From: Dethiosulfatibacter sp.
GTDB lineage: Bacteria; Bacillota_A; Clostridia; Tissierellales; Dethiosulfatibacteraceae
Assembly: GCA_019084435.1 (NCBI GenBank)
Contig: JAHRFV010000146.1
Span: 1 to 48,870, forward strand
Length of the DNA stretch: 48,870 nt
Direction of reading: 5' to 3'
A program made the position numbers and the translations under genes. The notes below the pieces were generated by a model that was not told the origin of the DNA, made no database searches, and worked only from the letters and a program-made list of their open reading frames with translations. Below, in pieces: positions 32,878 to 40,748 of this stretch (within the stretch, counting starts at the first letter, position 1; the number at the start of each line of letters is the position of its first letter).

Positions 32878-33579
32878 ATGAGTTTTTTTAGTGAAATTAT
32901 AGCAGTATTGACACCTAAGGAGATTGTATTTAAAGAGATGAAGAAAGAGCAAGAAGGCATATATACATTTGCGTTTGAGGCTATAAAACCTCTTGAATGG
33001 CGTGCAGGTAAACATGCGATGTTCTTTATAACGCATAATAAGATTAAGAAGCCTATGAGACTTTTCAGTATTTCATCCAGTCCATCTGAGAATAGAATTG
33101 CAATAACAACTAAAATAGGAGAAAATCCAAGCGAGTATAAGAAAGCACTGCTTGAGTTAAACCCTACAATGAAGATGAAGCTAAGAGGACCTATGGGACC
33201 TTTTGTTTTAAAGCAGGACCTTTCATACTGTTTCATCGCGGGAGGTATCGGTATAACACCATTCAGGTCAATGATGAAGGAAATCGATATGAGTAAGCAG
33301 AAGTCTAATGGGACAATTAAGCTTCTCTACATTGATAGCAAGGAGTCCTTCCTCTTTGGTGAAGAATTAAAGGGCATGGATAATGAAAAAGTTTCAACGG
33401 AGTTTTTTACTGACAGGAAAGTGATGGCAGACAGGATAAAACAAATGACTTCAGAGAGTAATGATACCATTTTCTTCGTAGCTGGAAGCAAACAGATGAC
33501 GACTTCTATCAAACAACTGTTAATAGAGTTGGGTGTTAAGAAGAATAATATCAAGACAGATACTTTTCTTGGGTATTAA
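32878..33579 (+). CDS. FAD/NAD(P)H ferredoxin reductase-like protein
   Basis: A 233-residue flavoprotein of the ferredoxin-NADP reductase fold. The FAD motif RLFSISSSP lies near residues 61-69; the NAD(P) part has GGIGITPFRSM near 121 and FFVAGSKQMTTSIKQ near 198; the protein ends in an aromatic FLGY. No iron-sulphur domain is fused, so it would pass electrons between NAD(P)H and a separate carrier such as the ferredoxin or rubredoxin-like protein upstream, or a membrane quinone. It is the last gene of the MarR operon (32 bases after the NmrA-like gene, AGGAGG site) and is followed by a terminator at 33650. Confidence 0.87.
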   Translation: MSFFSEIIAVLTPKEIVFKEMKKEQEGIYTFAFEAIKPLEWRAGKHAMFFITHNKIKKPMRLFSISSSPSENRIAITTKIGENPSEYKKALLELNPTMKMKLRGPMGPFVLKQDLSYCFIAGGIGITPFRSMMKEIDMSKQKSNGTIKLLYIDSKESFLFGEELKGMDNEKVSTEFFTDRKVMADRIKQMTSESNDTIFFVAGSKQMTTSIKQLLIELGVKKNNIKTDTFLGY

Positions 33580-33594
33580 TACTTTATCAACAGG

Positions 33595-33610
33595 GTTCTT
33601 GTTAAGAGTC
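33595..33610. repeat. Short fragment C of the element A/B repeat
   Basis: TATCAACAGGGTTCTT here matches the left edge of element B (TATCAACAGGATTCTT) and the right edge of element A read backwards. Only this 16-base edge is preserved, just after the FNR-like gene. Confidence 0.4.
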
Positions 33611-33649
33611 AAATAAAAATATGATTTAAGCAATATTCAAGGGACCCTA

Positions 33650-33680
33650 TTTTTTTGAAGGGTCTTTATTTATTGAGGAC
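33650..33680 (+). terminator. Terminator of the MarR operon
   Basis: AGGGACCCT and AGGGTCTTT form a stem around a T-rich loop and are followed by ATTTATT. Confidence 0.65.
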
Positions 33681-33843
33681 CTCCCCCTCACGCCCTGATT
33701 TGAGAAATCTATGAGTTCCAGGCACAGTAAAATACGAACTCTAAATTAACTAGAACATAACCTAACCATAATCAGGGCATAACTTAATATTGTTACGATT
33801 ACGAGGCAATGATAATTGCAAAAAAATAAGAGGAGTTGGTTTT

Positions 33844-36132
33844 ATGTTTCGGTTTTTGAAAAGAAAGATTACAGTCTTATTGTCGGTTGTTTTATTGTTC
33901 TCATCTGTGTTTGGAAGTTTTGCAACAGCAGCACCTGTAGTGAGCGGAGGTATAGATTATGAAATTATTAATCCCTATGAAACTGTTGATTGGGAAAATT
34001 TTGGCCAGTATAAAGCAAATTTCCACAATCATACCTTTGAAAGTGATGGAAGTGCAAGTCCTGCCGCAATGATTGAAGAGCATTATCTACAAGGCTTTGA
34101 TGTGATTGCATTGACGGACCATAACTTCACAAACACGACTATGGATAGAACTGACAGACCAATAGTCAATTCATCAGGTAATCCATTGACTTATCTGACT
34201 CCCGAACGGTTAGCAGATATAAATGCTGGAGTTGGAAGAGATGGTAGAGTTATGATTAATGTGCCATATTCTAATGAACAATCCAGATCTGATCATCTTT
34301 TAACTTTCTGGGCAGATTTCAACAATGCATCTGGAGCCACTTTGGAAAGTAACATAGCCGCAGCACATGATTTAGCTGGGTTATCACAGTTAGCCCACCC
34401 AGGAAGATATACAGGTGGCAGAACAACGTCCAATGATGGAGAAGATGGTGCTATTCTCTCCAGCAATCCATTTACAGTCAAGAAGTATGTGGATTTGTTA
34501 CAAGCATATTCTTCAGTGGTAGGAATGGAAATCATTAACAAAAAAGATGGAGACTCCTTCAGCGATAGAATTTTGTGGGACAATATTCTAAAGCAAACAA
34601 TGCCAGAACGTCCAGTATGGGCCTTTTCTAATGACGACGCACACTCAGTAGGAGCCATAGGTTTTAGTTATAATATTATGCTTATGCCGGAAAACACATT
34701 GGAAAATGTCCGTTCTTCTATGCAAAATGGAACATTCTATGCCGTAGCATTGGTTGCAAAAAGAGAGCTTGGCTTTGATTTTATAGCAGAAGGTCCAGCA
34801 CCTGCTATAACTAATATTGCAGTAGATCAAGAAGAAAACAGCATTACTTTAGAAGGAGAGTATTTCGATAGAATTGAATGGATTGCTCACGGCAAAATCA
34901 TCGCTACTGGGACAACCATCGATCTCAATGATTATGAAGAAGAAGTACGAAACTATATCCGTGCTCAGTTAATTGGCGATGGCGGAATTAGCTTTACGCA
35001 GCCTTTTGGAATAATGGGTGGTGAAGAAAGAGAACCTGAGCTGGAAGTGGCTGTTTTAGCAGCAGATGGAAACAACATCAACAGTGATGCAAAAAAAGGT
35101 ATACAGTTGACATTAGAAGGAATTCTTGACACTGCTGAATATGTTAACATAGAATCTGCAGAAGTTGAATATAGAATGGATCCAACAGATATTCTAGCTA
35201 TATCTGCAGATGGCATCGTGACCGTGCAACATGATCCTATTGAAAATCAAAATGTAGCAATTTGGGCAGAAGTAACACTTGAAGAGAAAACTGTAAGAAG
35301 TAATACAATATCCATACTAGTCACCCCTGCAGGTCAGATTGTTGTCCCTGTTATCAATGGAATGGATGATGTTGAAGAGAGAATCTCAGATGGCTATATG
35401 TATATGAACAGTTCTGATCTGGAAATAACACATGATGGCTCAAGAAATCAGATTATTGGCACCAGATTTCAAGCTTTGATGATTCCAGAAGGTGCAAAAA
35501 TTGTAGAGGCTTATATCCAGTTCACAGTAGATGAAAATAAGGACAGTAAGAATATTGACCCATTTAATGTAGATATTCATGCTGAAAAAATAAGTGATTC
35601 ACCTATGTTTACGACAGATCCCTACAACCTTTCTACCCGAAGCTTTACAGAAAACATTGTCAACTGGAAGGATATTCCAAAATGGACAATTGTACATGAG
35701 GCAGGACCAGATCAGAGAACTCCAAACTTGTCAGTTTTGGTTCAGGAAGTAGTGGACATGAATGGGTGGAATGAAGGAAATGCCATAACCTTTAGCTTAA
35801 GAGGTGTTGGAGTAAGGTGTGCTGAGGCCTTCGAGGGTGGTGGTACCACGCAATCACCAAGACTTTATATTAAATATATAACACTAGAAAATCAAATTAA
35901 AAATCTTAAGTCAGAAGTGGAAGAACTCGATGTAAATCTTGGTATAAAAAACAGCTTATCCGCAAAATTAGATAATGCTATGCAGATGCTTGAAAAAAAT
36001 AAAAATGCATCAGTTAACATGTTAGGTGCTTTTATTAATCAGATTAATGCACTAGAGAGAAGTGGAAGAATCTCGACAGAAGATACGGTTGATTTTATTG
36101 ATACAGCTAAAGAGATTATAGACAGAATCTAG
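33844..36132 (+). CDS. Secreted PHP-domain metallophosphoesterase with adhesion-type C-terminus
   Basis: A 762-residue secreted protein with signal peptide at residues 1-29. Residues about 55-330 are a PHP domain, a TIM-like barrel using several metals: His61 and His63 in NFHNHTFESDG, ALTDHNF near 93, SQLAHPGRY near 180 and AFSNDDAHSVG near 264. Ig-like segments follow (about 320-510). Residues about 520-680 form a beta-rich module of the DNRLRE kind (IPEGAKIVEAYIQF ... SPRLYIKYI). The last 70 residues are a helical FIMAH-like domain. It probably cleaves a phosphoester outside the cell, in wall polymer, phospholipid or nucleic acid. No wall anchor is evident. ATG 33844 follows AGAGGAG; it has its own strong terminator. 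Confidence 0.83.
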   Translation: MFRFLKRKITVLLSVVLLFSSVFGSFATAAPVVSGGIDYEIINPYETVDWENFGQYKANFHNHTFESDGSASPAAMIEEHYLQGFDVIALTDHNFTNTTMDRTDRPIVNSSGNPLTYLTPERLADINAGVGRDGRVMINVPYSNEQSRSDHLLTFWADFNNASGATLESNIAAAHDLAGLSQLAHPGRYTGGRTTSNDGEDGAILSSNPFTVKKYVDLLQAYSSVVGMEIINKKDGDSFSDRILWDNILKQTMPERPVWAFSNDDAHSVGAIGFSYNIMLMPENTLENVRSSMQNGTFYAVALVAKRELGFDFIAEGPAPAITNIAVDQEENSITLEGEYFDRIEWIAHGKIIATGTTIDLNDYEEEVRNYIRAQLIGDGGISFTQPFGIMGGEEREPELEVAVLAADGNNINSDAKKGIQLTLEGILDTAEYVNIESAEVEYRMDPTDILAISADGIVTVQHDPIENQNVAIWAEVTLEEKTVRSNTISILVTPAGQIVVPVINGMDDVEERISDGYMYMNSSDLEITHDGSRNQIIGTRFQALMIPEGAKIVEAYIQFTVDENKDSKNIDPFNVDIHAEKISDSPMFTTDPYNLSTRSFTENIVNWKDIPKWTIVHEAGPDQRTPNLSVLVQEVVDMNGWNEGNAITFSLRGVGVRCAEAFEGGGTTQSPRLYIKYITLENQIKNLKSEVEELDVNLGIKNSLSAKLDNAMQMLEKNKNASVNMLGAFINQINALERSGRISTEDTVDFIDTAKEIIDRI

Positions 36133-36162
36133 TTTTAATTAATTGAAGATACAAATTAAACG

Positions 36163-36197
36163 GGCTGCAACTCAATTATACTGAGTTGCAGCCTACT
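36163..36197 (+). terminator. Terminator after the PHP gene
   Basis: GGCTGCAACTCA (36163-36174) and TGAGTTGCAGCC (36182-36193) are perfect 12-base arms, followed by TACTTTT. Confidence 0.85.
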
Positions 36198-36576
36198 TTT
36201 AAATGCATATAGTTACTCGGAAATGTCTTTGAAAATGAGAAAATAAATCTGGGGAGCGCTTTAGAATCCACAACTGATGTTCGAAATAAAATCTTTGGGA
36301 TTCCTTTTGCTGGCTTGAGATTAGGGCTTACGCTTACTGCATCTGTCATAATGCGATTAACAATATAAGCGGTGCTAAGCCGTCATTCATCTATTGGATG
36401 GCTACCGACTGAAAAAGATGAAATGATTAAAAAAACTGCGGGAAGCAGTGCGAGGCCGTAACCAATCAGTACCAGAAGATTAATCCGATGTCTGTCCCAT
36501 AAGATAATGGCAAGATGTAGATAATGGCCGAAAAAATGCAGGTTTAAGGACGGAGATAATTGACAGGCATAATTGA
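36198..36576. other. Gene-free stretch with an unsupported minus-strand frame
   Basis: About 380 bases with no convincing gene. A minus-strand frame of 86 codons (36383-36643) encodes one hydrophobic helix but has no good ribosome site and overlaps the promoter of the next gene. Translated fragments on both strands do not resemble a family I know. It may hold an old relic. Confidence 0.4.
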
Positions 36577-36605
36577 TTGAACCGATTTTCAATAAATGAT
36601 ATAAT
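36577..36605 (+). promoter_or_regulatory. Sigma-A promoter of the FMN/FAD reductase gene
   Basis: TTGAAC at 36577-36582 and TATAAT at 36600-36605 with a 17-base spacer, about 90 bases before ATG 36696. Confidence 0.75.
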
Positions 36606-36695
36606 TTAAACAAACACAAAGTCTTTTTAGTCATTTTTAGCATATTGATTGGTGTTTTGCAGTTCTAAATTTCATTGGATAAGGAGGATTATGGT

Positions 36696-38462
36696 ATGAA
36701 TGTAAAAAAAATCAACAAATGGGGACTGTTTCTGATTTTTTTGCTTATTGCTTCCTTGTTTTCAGGTTGCGCTCGACCTACCCAGCCTACTACCACTGTA
36801 ACTGAAGCACCTGGAATTTACACCCCGGGCACATATACCGGAGAGGGACAAGGTTACGGAGGGATTCTACGTGTTGAAGTAGAATTGGATAAAGACAATA
36901 TTGTCTCTGTTGAAGTAACTGACCATAGTGAATCAGCTGGAATCGGCGATGCGGCAATCAACATTCTTCCAGAGAAAATAGTGGAGAATCAAACACTGGC
37001 AGTTGATGTGGTAGCAGGGGCATCCTTTAGCAGTCGGGCTATATTGGAAGCGGTCGAAAAAGCGATGATAGCGGCTGGTGCGGATATTGACTTGCTTAAA
37101 ATTAAGGGTGAATCTGATGAGACTGGTGGAGAAATAACTAAGGTTACGGATGTAGTGGTAGTTGGAGGTGGCATTGCAGGCTTATCAGCTGCTCTGGAAG
37201 CAGTAAACAATGGTGCAAACGTCATACTGGTTGAAAAGATGCCTTTTGTTGGGGGAAGCACCATTCGTTCAGGAGGCAAGATACTAGCAGCTAACACATC
37301 TATACAAGCCGCTTTGGGAATTGAGGATAATCCTTCGGATTTTGCAGAATTTTTGATGGAAATAGGAGAAAATCAAGTAGATGAGGATTTTATCAATCTG
37401 ATTGCAAATAATTCAGCTGATAACATTAAGTGGTTGATTGAAAATGGTGTGGAGTTAGCTCAAGAAATAGAACCTCTGCATAGTTATAGAACTCCTCCAA
37501 GAGGTCATTATACAGCAAATGGAAGTGGAGCGGGCGTTATAACACCACTAGAAGTCAAACTGATAGAGAAGGGTGTTGAGATTCTTTACAGCACACCCGC
37601 TACAGATTTGATTTATGAAAATGGCAGGGTGATAGGAATACAAGCTGAAAACTCTGACGGAGATGAAATTAGCATCTATGCTAGGGCTGTCATTTTAGCG
37701 ACTGGAGGATTCACGAGAAATCCCGATCTGGTAGCACAGTATTTTCCAAGTCTTGGAAATTTCGTCACAGGCACTGGTGAAGGAAACACTGGAGATGGAA
37801 TCGTTATGGGCATGTCTGTTGGAGCTGATGTTGTCATGCCTGACGCGGGAATTGATTTGATGCTGAATTTTATTACCTATGATGGTTATGGCGAAGCTGC
37901 TACCGAGTTGTTTGTGACACCTGATGGTGAAAGATTCATGGATGAAAGAGATTTTCATTTCAAGAGAACAAGGATTTTGTATGATTATGGCGTAGACCAC
38001 TTCTGGTATATTATTGATTCAAAATCATATGATGATGGTGTTGCCTCAGCGGTGCAGTCAGGAATGGCATACGAGGCGGACTCTATTGAAGAATTGGCGG
38101 CTCAGATAGGCATAGAACCGGAGATTCTGATTGCTACTGTGAACAGATATAATGAGTTATGCGAACTAGGGGAAGATACTGATTTTAACAAACCTTCAGA
38201 ATATATGACCCCAATCGAAGAGGCCAAGTTTTATGCACTGACTATGACAAAATCCAATAGCGGTACGCATGGTGGTTTGAAAATCAACATAGATGGACAG
38301 GTTATTGATACTAACGGCAATGTGATTCCAGGCTTATACGCCGCTGGAGAAGTCGCATGCGGACAAATTCTCTATAGAGAATACCCCGGAAGCGGAACAG
38401 CTCTCATATCCTTCCTTACATTTGGAAGACAGGCGGGTGCGGCTGCAGCAAAGGAGAACTAG
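36696..38462 (+). CDS. FMN-binding and FAD-binding fumarate reductase-like lipoprotein
   Basis: A 588-residue flavoprotein on the outer membrane face. Residues 1-25 are a lipoprotein signal (FSGC, Cys25). An FMN-binding domain occupies about 45-135, with AGASFSS at 107-113 in place of the usual SGAT flavin site. The FAD_binding_2 domain (about 150-585) begins VVVVGGGIAGLSAA and has GGSTIRSGGKILAA, VILATGGFTRNP, NSGTHGGLKI and GLYAAGEVACGQILYREYPG. The fold is that of flavocytochrome c fumarate reductases, urocanate reductases and other enoate reductases, which let anaerobes respire on organic acceptors. The substrate cannot be fixed. ATG 36696 follows AAGGAGG by eight bases. Its N-terminal part is duplicated at 29093. 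Confidence 0.9.
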   Translation: MNVKKINKWGLFLIFLLIASLFSGCARPTQPTTTVTEAPGIYTPGTYTGEGQGYGGILRVEVELDKDNIVSVEVTDHSESAGIGDAAINILPEKIVENQTLAVDVVAGASFSSRAILEAVEKAMIAAGADIDLLKIKGESDETGGEITKVTDVVVVGGGIAGLSAALEAVNNGANVILVEKMPFVGGSTIRSGGKILAANTSIQAALGIEDNPSDFAEFLMEIGENQVDEDFINLIANNSADNIKWLIENGVELAQEIEPLHSYRTPPRGHYTANGSGAGVITPLEVKLIEKGVEILYSTPATDLIYENGRVIGIQAENSDGDEISIYARAVILATGGFTRNPDLVAQYFPSLGNFVTGTGEGNTGDGIVMGMSVGADVVMPDAGIDLMLNFITYDGYGEAATELFVTPDGERFMDERDFHFKRTRILYDYGVDHFWYIIDSKSYDDGVASAVQSGMAYEADSIEELAAQIGIEPEILIATVNRYNELCELGEDTDFNKPSEYMTPIEEAKFYALTMTKSNSGTHGGLKINIDGQVIDTNGNVIPGLYAAGEVACGQILYREYPGSGTALISFLTFGRQAGAAAAKEN

Positions 38463-38477
38463 AGATAATTTAGTAAT

Positions 38478-38519
38478 AAGACCGTAGGGATGGCTGATTA
38501 GCTGCTCTACGGTTTTTTC
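38478..38519. terminator. Terminator of the flavoprotein gene (twin of 24825)
   Basis: AAGACCGTAGGGA pairs with GCTCTACGGTTTTTT with an inner GGCTGATTAGCTGC stem. It lies between convergent genes and is nearly identical to 24825-24867, with compensating changes (A-T to G-C) in the stem. Confidence 0.85.
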
Positions 38520-38550
38520 ATACGATGTTATCTAACTTAGAATTTGGTAC

Positions 38551-39231
38551 TTAGTAACTCATGCTTTCAAGTCTGTCAATATCCTTCAGAAGAATTTTGC
38601 CTCGACTAATTTCAAGCAAGCCTTTTCTTTCAAATTCTTTCAGCATTCGGCTTACTACCTCCCTGGCTGTACCCAGTTCTTGACTGATTGCCTCATGCGT
38701 AATCTTGATAGTTGTCTTGCTCTGCAGACGGCTTATGTTGATTAGAAAGCTTGCAAGGCGTTGATTGACTCCGTGAAATGTAACTTCCTCTGTAAGTACC
38801 ATTAAATCTGTTATGGTTGCAAGCAATCTTCTAATTATATAATTCCGAAATTTAGGGTTGGAATCCATAAATTGTTGAAACAGATAATCAGGAATCGCAA
38901 GTAACCTGGATTCCTTCTCGATTAAAACAATGGCATCTAGAGGATTGTGTTCCAATATACAACCCATTGTAAACAAACAAATTTCTCCACTTTCTACCCG
39001 ATAGTAGGTAATTTCTCTTCCTTCCTCAGACAACTTATAAATTCGAATCAAACCGTCAAGTACCACATATACATTTTCACACAAAGTCTGGTTTTCTGCC
39101 AGAGTTTTCCCAGCAGGATATATAACCTCGTAAGCACTTGCCAATAGGGTATCTTTTTCTTGAGCACTTAAGAACTCATTAAAGGGAAGTTCTTGTAAGC
39201 TTTCCACACCTATTTTTTTTATTTTGTTCAT
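38551..39231 (-). CDS. Crp/FNR-family transcriptional regulator
   Basis: A 226-residue regulator with an N-terminal cyclic-nucleotide-binding-like beta barrel (about 18-130, including VYVVLDGLIRIYKLSEEG) and a C-terminal helix-turn-helix (ITHEAISQELGTAREVVSRM, about 170-190). Two Cys lie in the barrel segment GEICLFTMGCIL; the four-Cys iron-sulphur pattern of FNR is absent, so it may sense a thiol, sulphur or other signal rather than oxygen through a cluster. The third ATG (39229-39231) is chosen, since the AAGGAGCG site is about eleven bases upstream and overlaps or touches the earlier ones. It diverges from the DUF302 gene, whose promoter carries a fitting dyad at 39345. Confidence 0.88.
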   Translation of the reverse strand: MNKIKKIGVESLQELPFNEFLSAQEKDTLLASAYEVIYPAGKTLAENQTLCENVYVVLDGLIRIYKLSEEGREITYYRVESGEICLFTMGCILEHNPLDAIVLIEKESRLLAIPDYLFQQFMDSNPKFRNYIIRRLLATITDLMVLTEEVTFHGVNQRLASFLINISRLQSKTTIKITHEAISQELGTAREVVSRMLKEFERKGLLEISRGKILLKDIDRLESMSY

Positions 39232-39344
39232 TTTATGCATCGCTCCTTTCATTAACAGAACAGAGACTATTATTCTCTAGAATATTTTAGCCACTATACC
39301 ATGCTAACTGCCTGTAGTCAATGCCGATAAAAAATAAATCATAT

Positions 39345-39385
39345 GTGACTTTGTCACTGTTGAATGGCTGTTGTTTAAGTATAAT
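39345..39385 (+). promoter_or_regulatory. Class II-like Crp/FNR site and promoter of the DUF302 gene
   Basis: The dyad GTGAC-TTT-GTCAC is at 39345-39357 and a consensus -10 TATAAT at 39380-39385. At the expected -35 place there is only CTGTTG. The dyad centre (39351) is about 41 bases before the likely start near 39392, the classic distance for a Crp/FNR activator that replaces the -35 contact. The divergent gene encodes such a regulator. Confidence 0.65.
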
Positions 39386-39421
39386 AGGCATCAGGTTATG
39401 AAAAAAAAGGAGGATTTAAAA

Positions 39422-40528
39422 ATGTTAAAAAAATCAAGCAGACTAATTGTGACTGTTTCGGTAATGGCTATGATGCTATTTGGGGTACTTCAAATACCTG
39501 CTGTAGCTGCCAATCAACCACAAATGCAGATGGTGTTGGAATACGAAAGCAGGTATGATTTTGAAGAAACAACCCGATTGTTTGAAGAGAAGGTAAAAGA
39601 TGCGGGATGGTCAATCGTTCAGGTGTTCGATTATAAAGAAATTCTTGGGGAAAAAGGGTTTGACATTCTAAATGTTAAAATCTTTGCCGTCTGTTCTGGA
39701 AAGTACTCAGGGGCTATTTTAGAACTTGATCATGAGCGAATGGTTTCTCCATTGATGCCATGTACTATCTCGATATACGAGAAGAGCGATGGGAAAACCT
39801 ATATTGCTCAGCTAAACTCTGGTGAAGTAGCACAGCCATTTGGTGGTGTTGTTGCTGAAACCATGCAGGCCGTTGCAAAAGAAACCCATGCCATGATAAG
39901 TGATCTCATTATCGTCAATTCTGGAAACAATGAGTCCACACCAGCGTCCGCAAACAAAGCATATCTAGGTCATGTGAAGTGGTTTGCATTACAATCAGGT
40001 GGGGATGGCATTGAAGCCTATGCAGCAGCAATACGATCTAAAGAAGCTGTTGGAAGAGCTTTAGATGATCCAACGTCAGCATTGGATTTTAAAATGGATT
40101 ATCCACATTTCTTCATGGATGAATCAGCTACACAGATGCAAATGATTCTTGAACAACAAAGCAAGTATGGCTTTGATGAAACCATCGCACGACTAAAAGA
40201 AAATGTTAAAGAATCAGGCTGGTCTGTGGTTGGAGAGTTTGATTATAAAGAGATTTTGGCAGACAAGGGTTTTGACATTAACAATATTAAAATCTTAGCA
40301 GTTTGTTCTGGAAAATATTCTGCACAAATCTTATCACTGGATGACGAACGTATTGTATCACCTTTAATGCCATGCAGGTTGGCAGTTTATGAGAAGAGCG
40401 ACGGGAACACATACATCGCTAGATTGAACTCTGGTGAAGTGGCGCAGCCATTTGGAGGCGTAATCGCTGAAACAATGAAAGCTGTGGCTGCAGATACTGA
40501 AATAATTGTGCAAGACCTGCTTCAGTGA
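39422..40528 (+). CDS. Secreted tandem DUF302 protein
   Basis: A 368-residue exported protein: signal peptide at residues 1-32 (VSVMAMMLFGVLQIPAVAA) followed by two DUF302 domains, about 36-170 and 236-366. The two are clearly repeats: DAGWSIVQVFDYKEILGEKG and ESGWSVVGEFDYKEILADKG; FAVCSGKYS and LAVCSGKYS; SPLMPC in both; LNSGEVAQPFGGVVAETM and its partner. Each repeat keeps two Cys (VCSGK and LMPC), which may bind a ligand or form a disulphide. DUF302 proteins are of unknown function and often occur with sulphur- or redox-related genes. It starts at ATG 39422 after AAGGAGG. It is likely activated by the divergent Crp/FNR regulator. A linker of about 60 residues between the domains is without a known motif. 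Confidence 0.85.
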   Translation: MLKKSSRLIVTVSVMAMMLFGVLQIPAVAANQPQMQMVLEYESRYDFEETTRLFEEKVKDAGWSIVQVFDYKEILGEKGFDILNVKIFAVCSGKYSGAILELDHERMVSPLMPCTISIYEKSDGKTYIAQLNSGEVAQPFGGVVAETMQAVAKETHAMISDLIIVNSGNNESTPASANKAYLGHVKWFALQSGGDGIEAYAAAIRSKEAVGRALDDPTSALDFKMDYPHFFMDESATQMQMILEQQSKYGFDETIARLKENVKESGWSVVGEFDYKEILADKGFDINNIKILAVCSGKYSAQILSLDDERIVSPLMPCRLAVYEKSDGNTYIARLNSGEVAQPFGGVIAETMKAVAADTEIIVQDLLQ

Positions 40529-40564
40529 TTTAATTATAGAATAAAAAATAAATTATCATTTAGA

Positions 40565-40598
40565 GTCGTCACTGTTAAGCAATCTGTGACGGCTTTTT
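40565..40598 (+). terminator. Terminator after the DUF302 gene
   Basis: GTCGTCAC and GTGACGGC pair and are followed by TTTTT. The stem incidentally repeats the GTCAC/GTGAC of the upstream dyad. Confidence 0.75.
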
Positions 40599-40668
40599 AA
40601 TGCCCAGCTATAAGGAAAATACAAATAATATATATGATAATATATATATAATTAAATAGAATAATTTA

Positions 40669-40697
40669 TTGACAAACAATCAAAGCAAATATATACT
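40669..40697 (+). promoter_or_regulatory. Sigma-A promoter of the MBL-rhodanese operon
   Basis: TTGACA (40669-40674), 17 bases, TATACT (40692-40697), behind a long A/T tract. It shares TTGACAAA and the A/T-rich upstream region with the promoters at 24969, 28534 and 45633. Confidence 0.75.
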
Positions 40698-40748
40698 TAA
40701 AAACACAGCAGTAGGAAATGCGTAATAATAAAAACTAAGGAGAATTAT

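Noticed and set aside
36383..36643. Minus-strand 86-codon hydrophobic frame
   Set aside because: No ribosome site, overlaps the promoter of the next gene, and no family resemblance.
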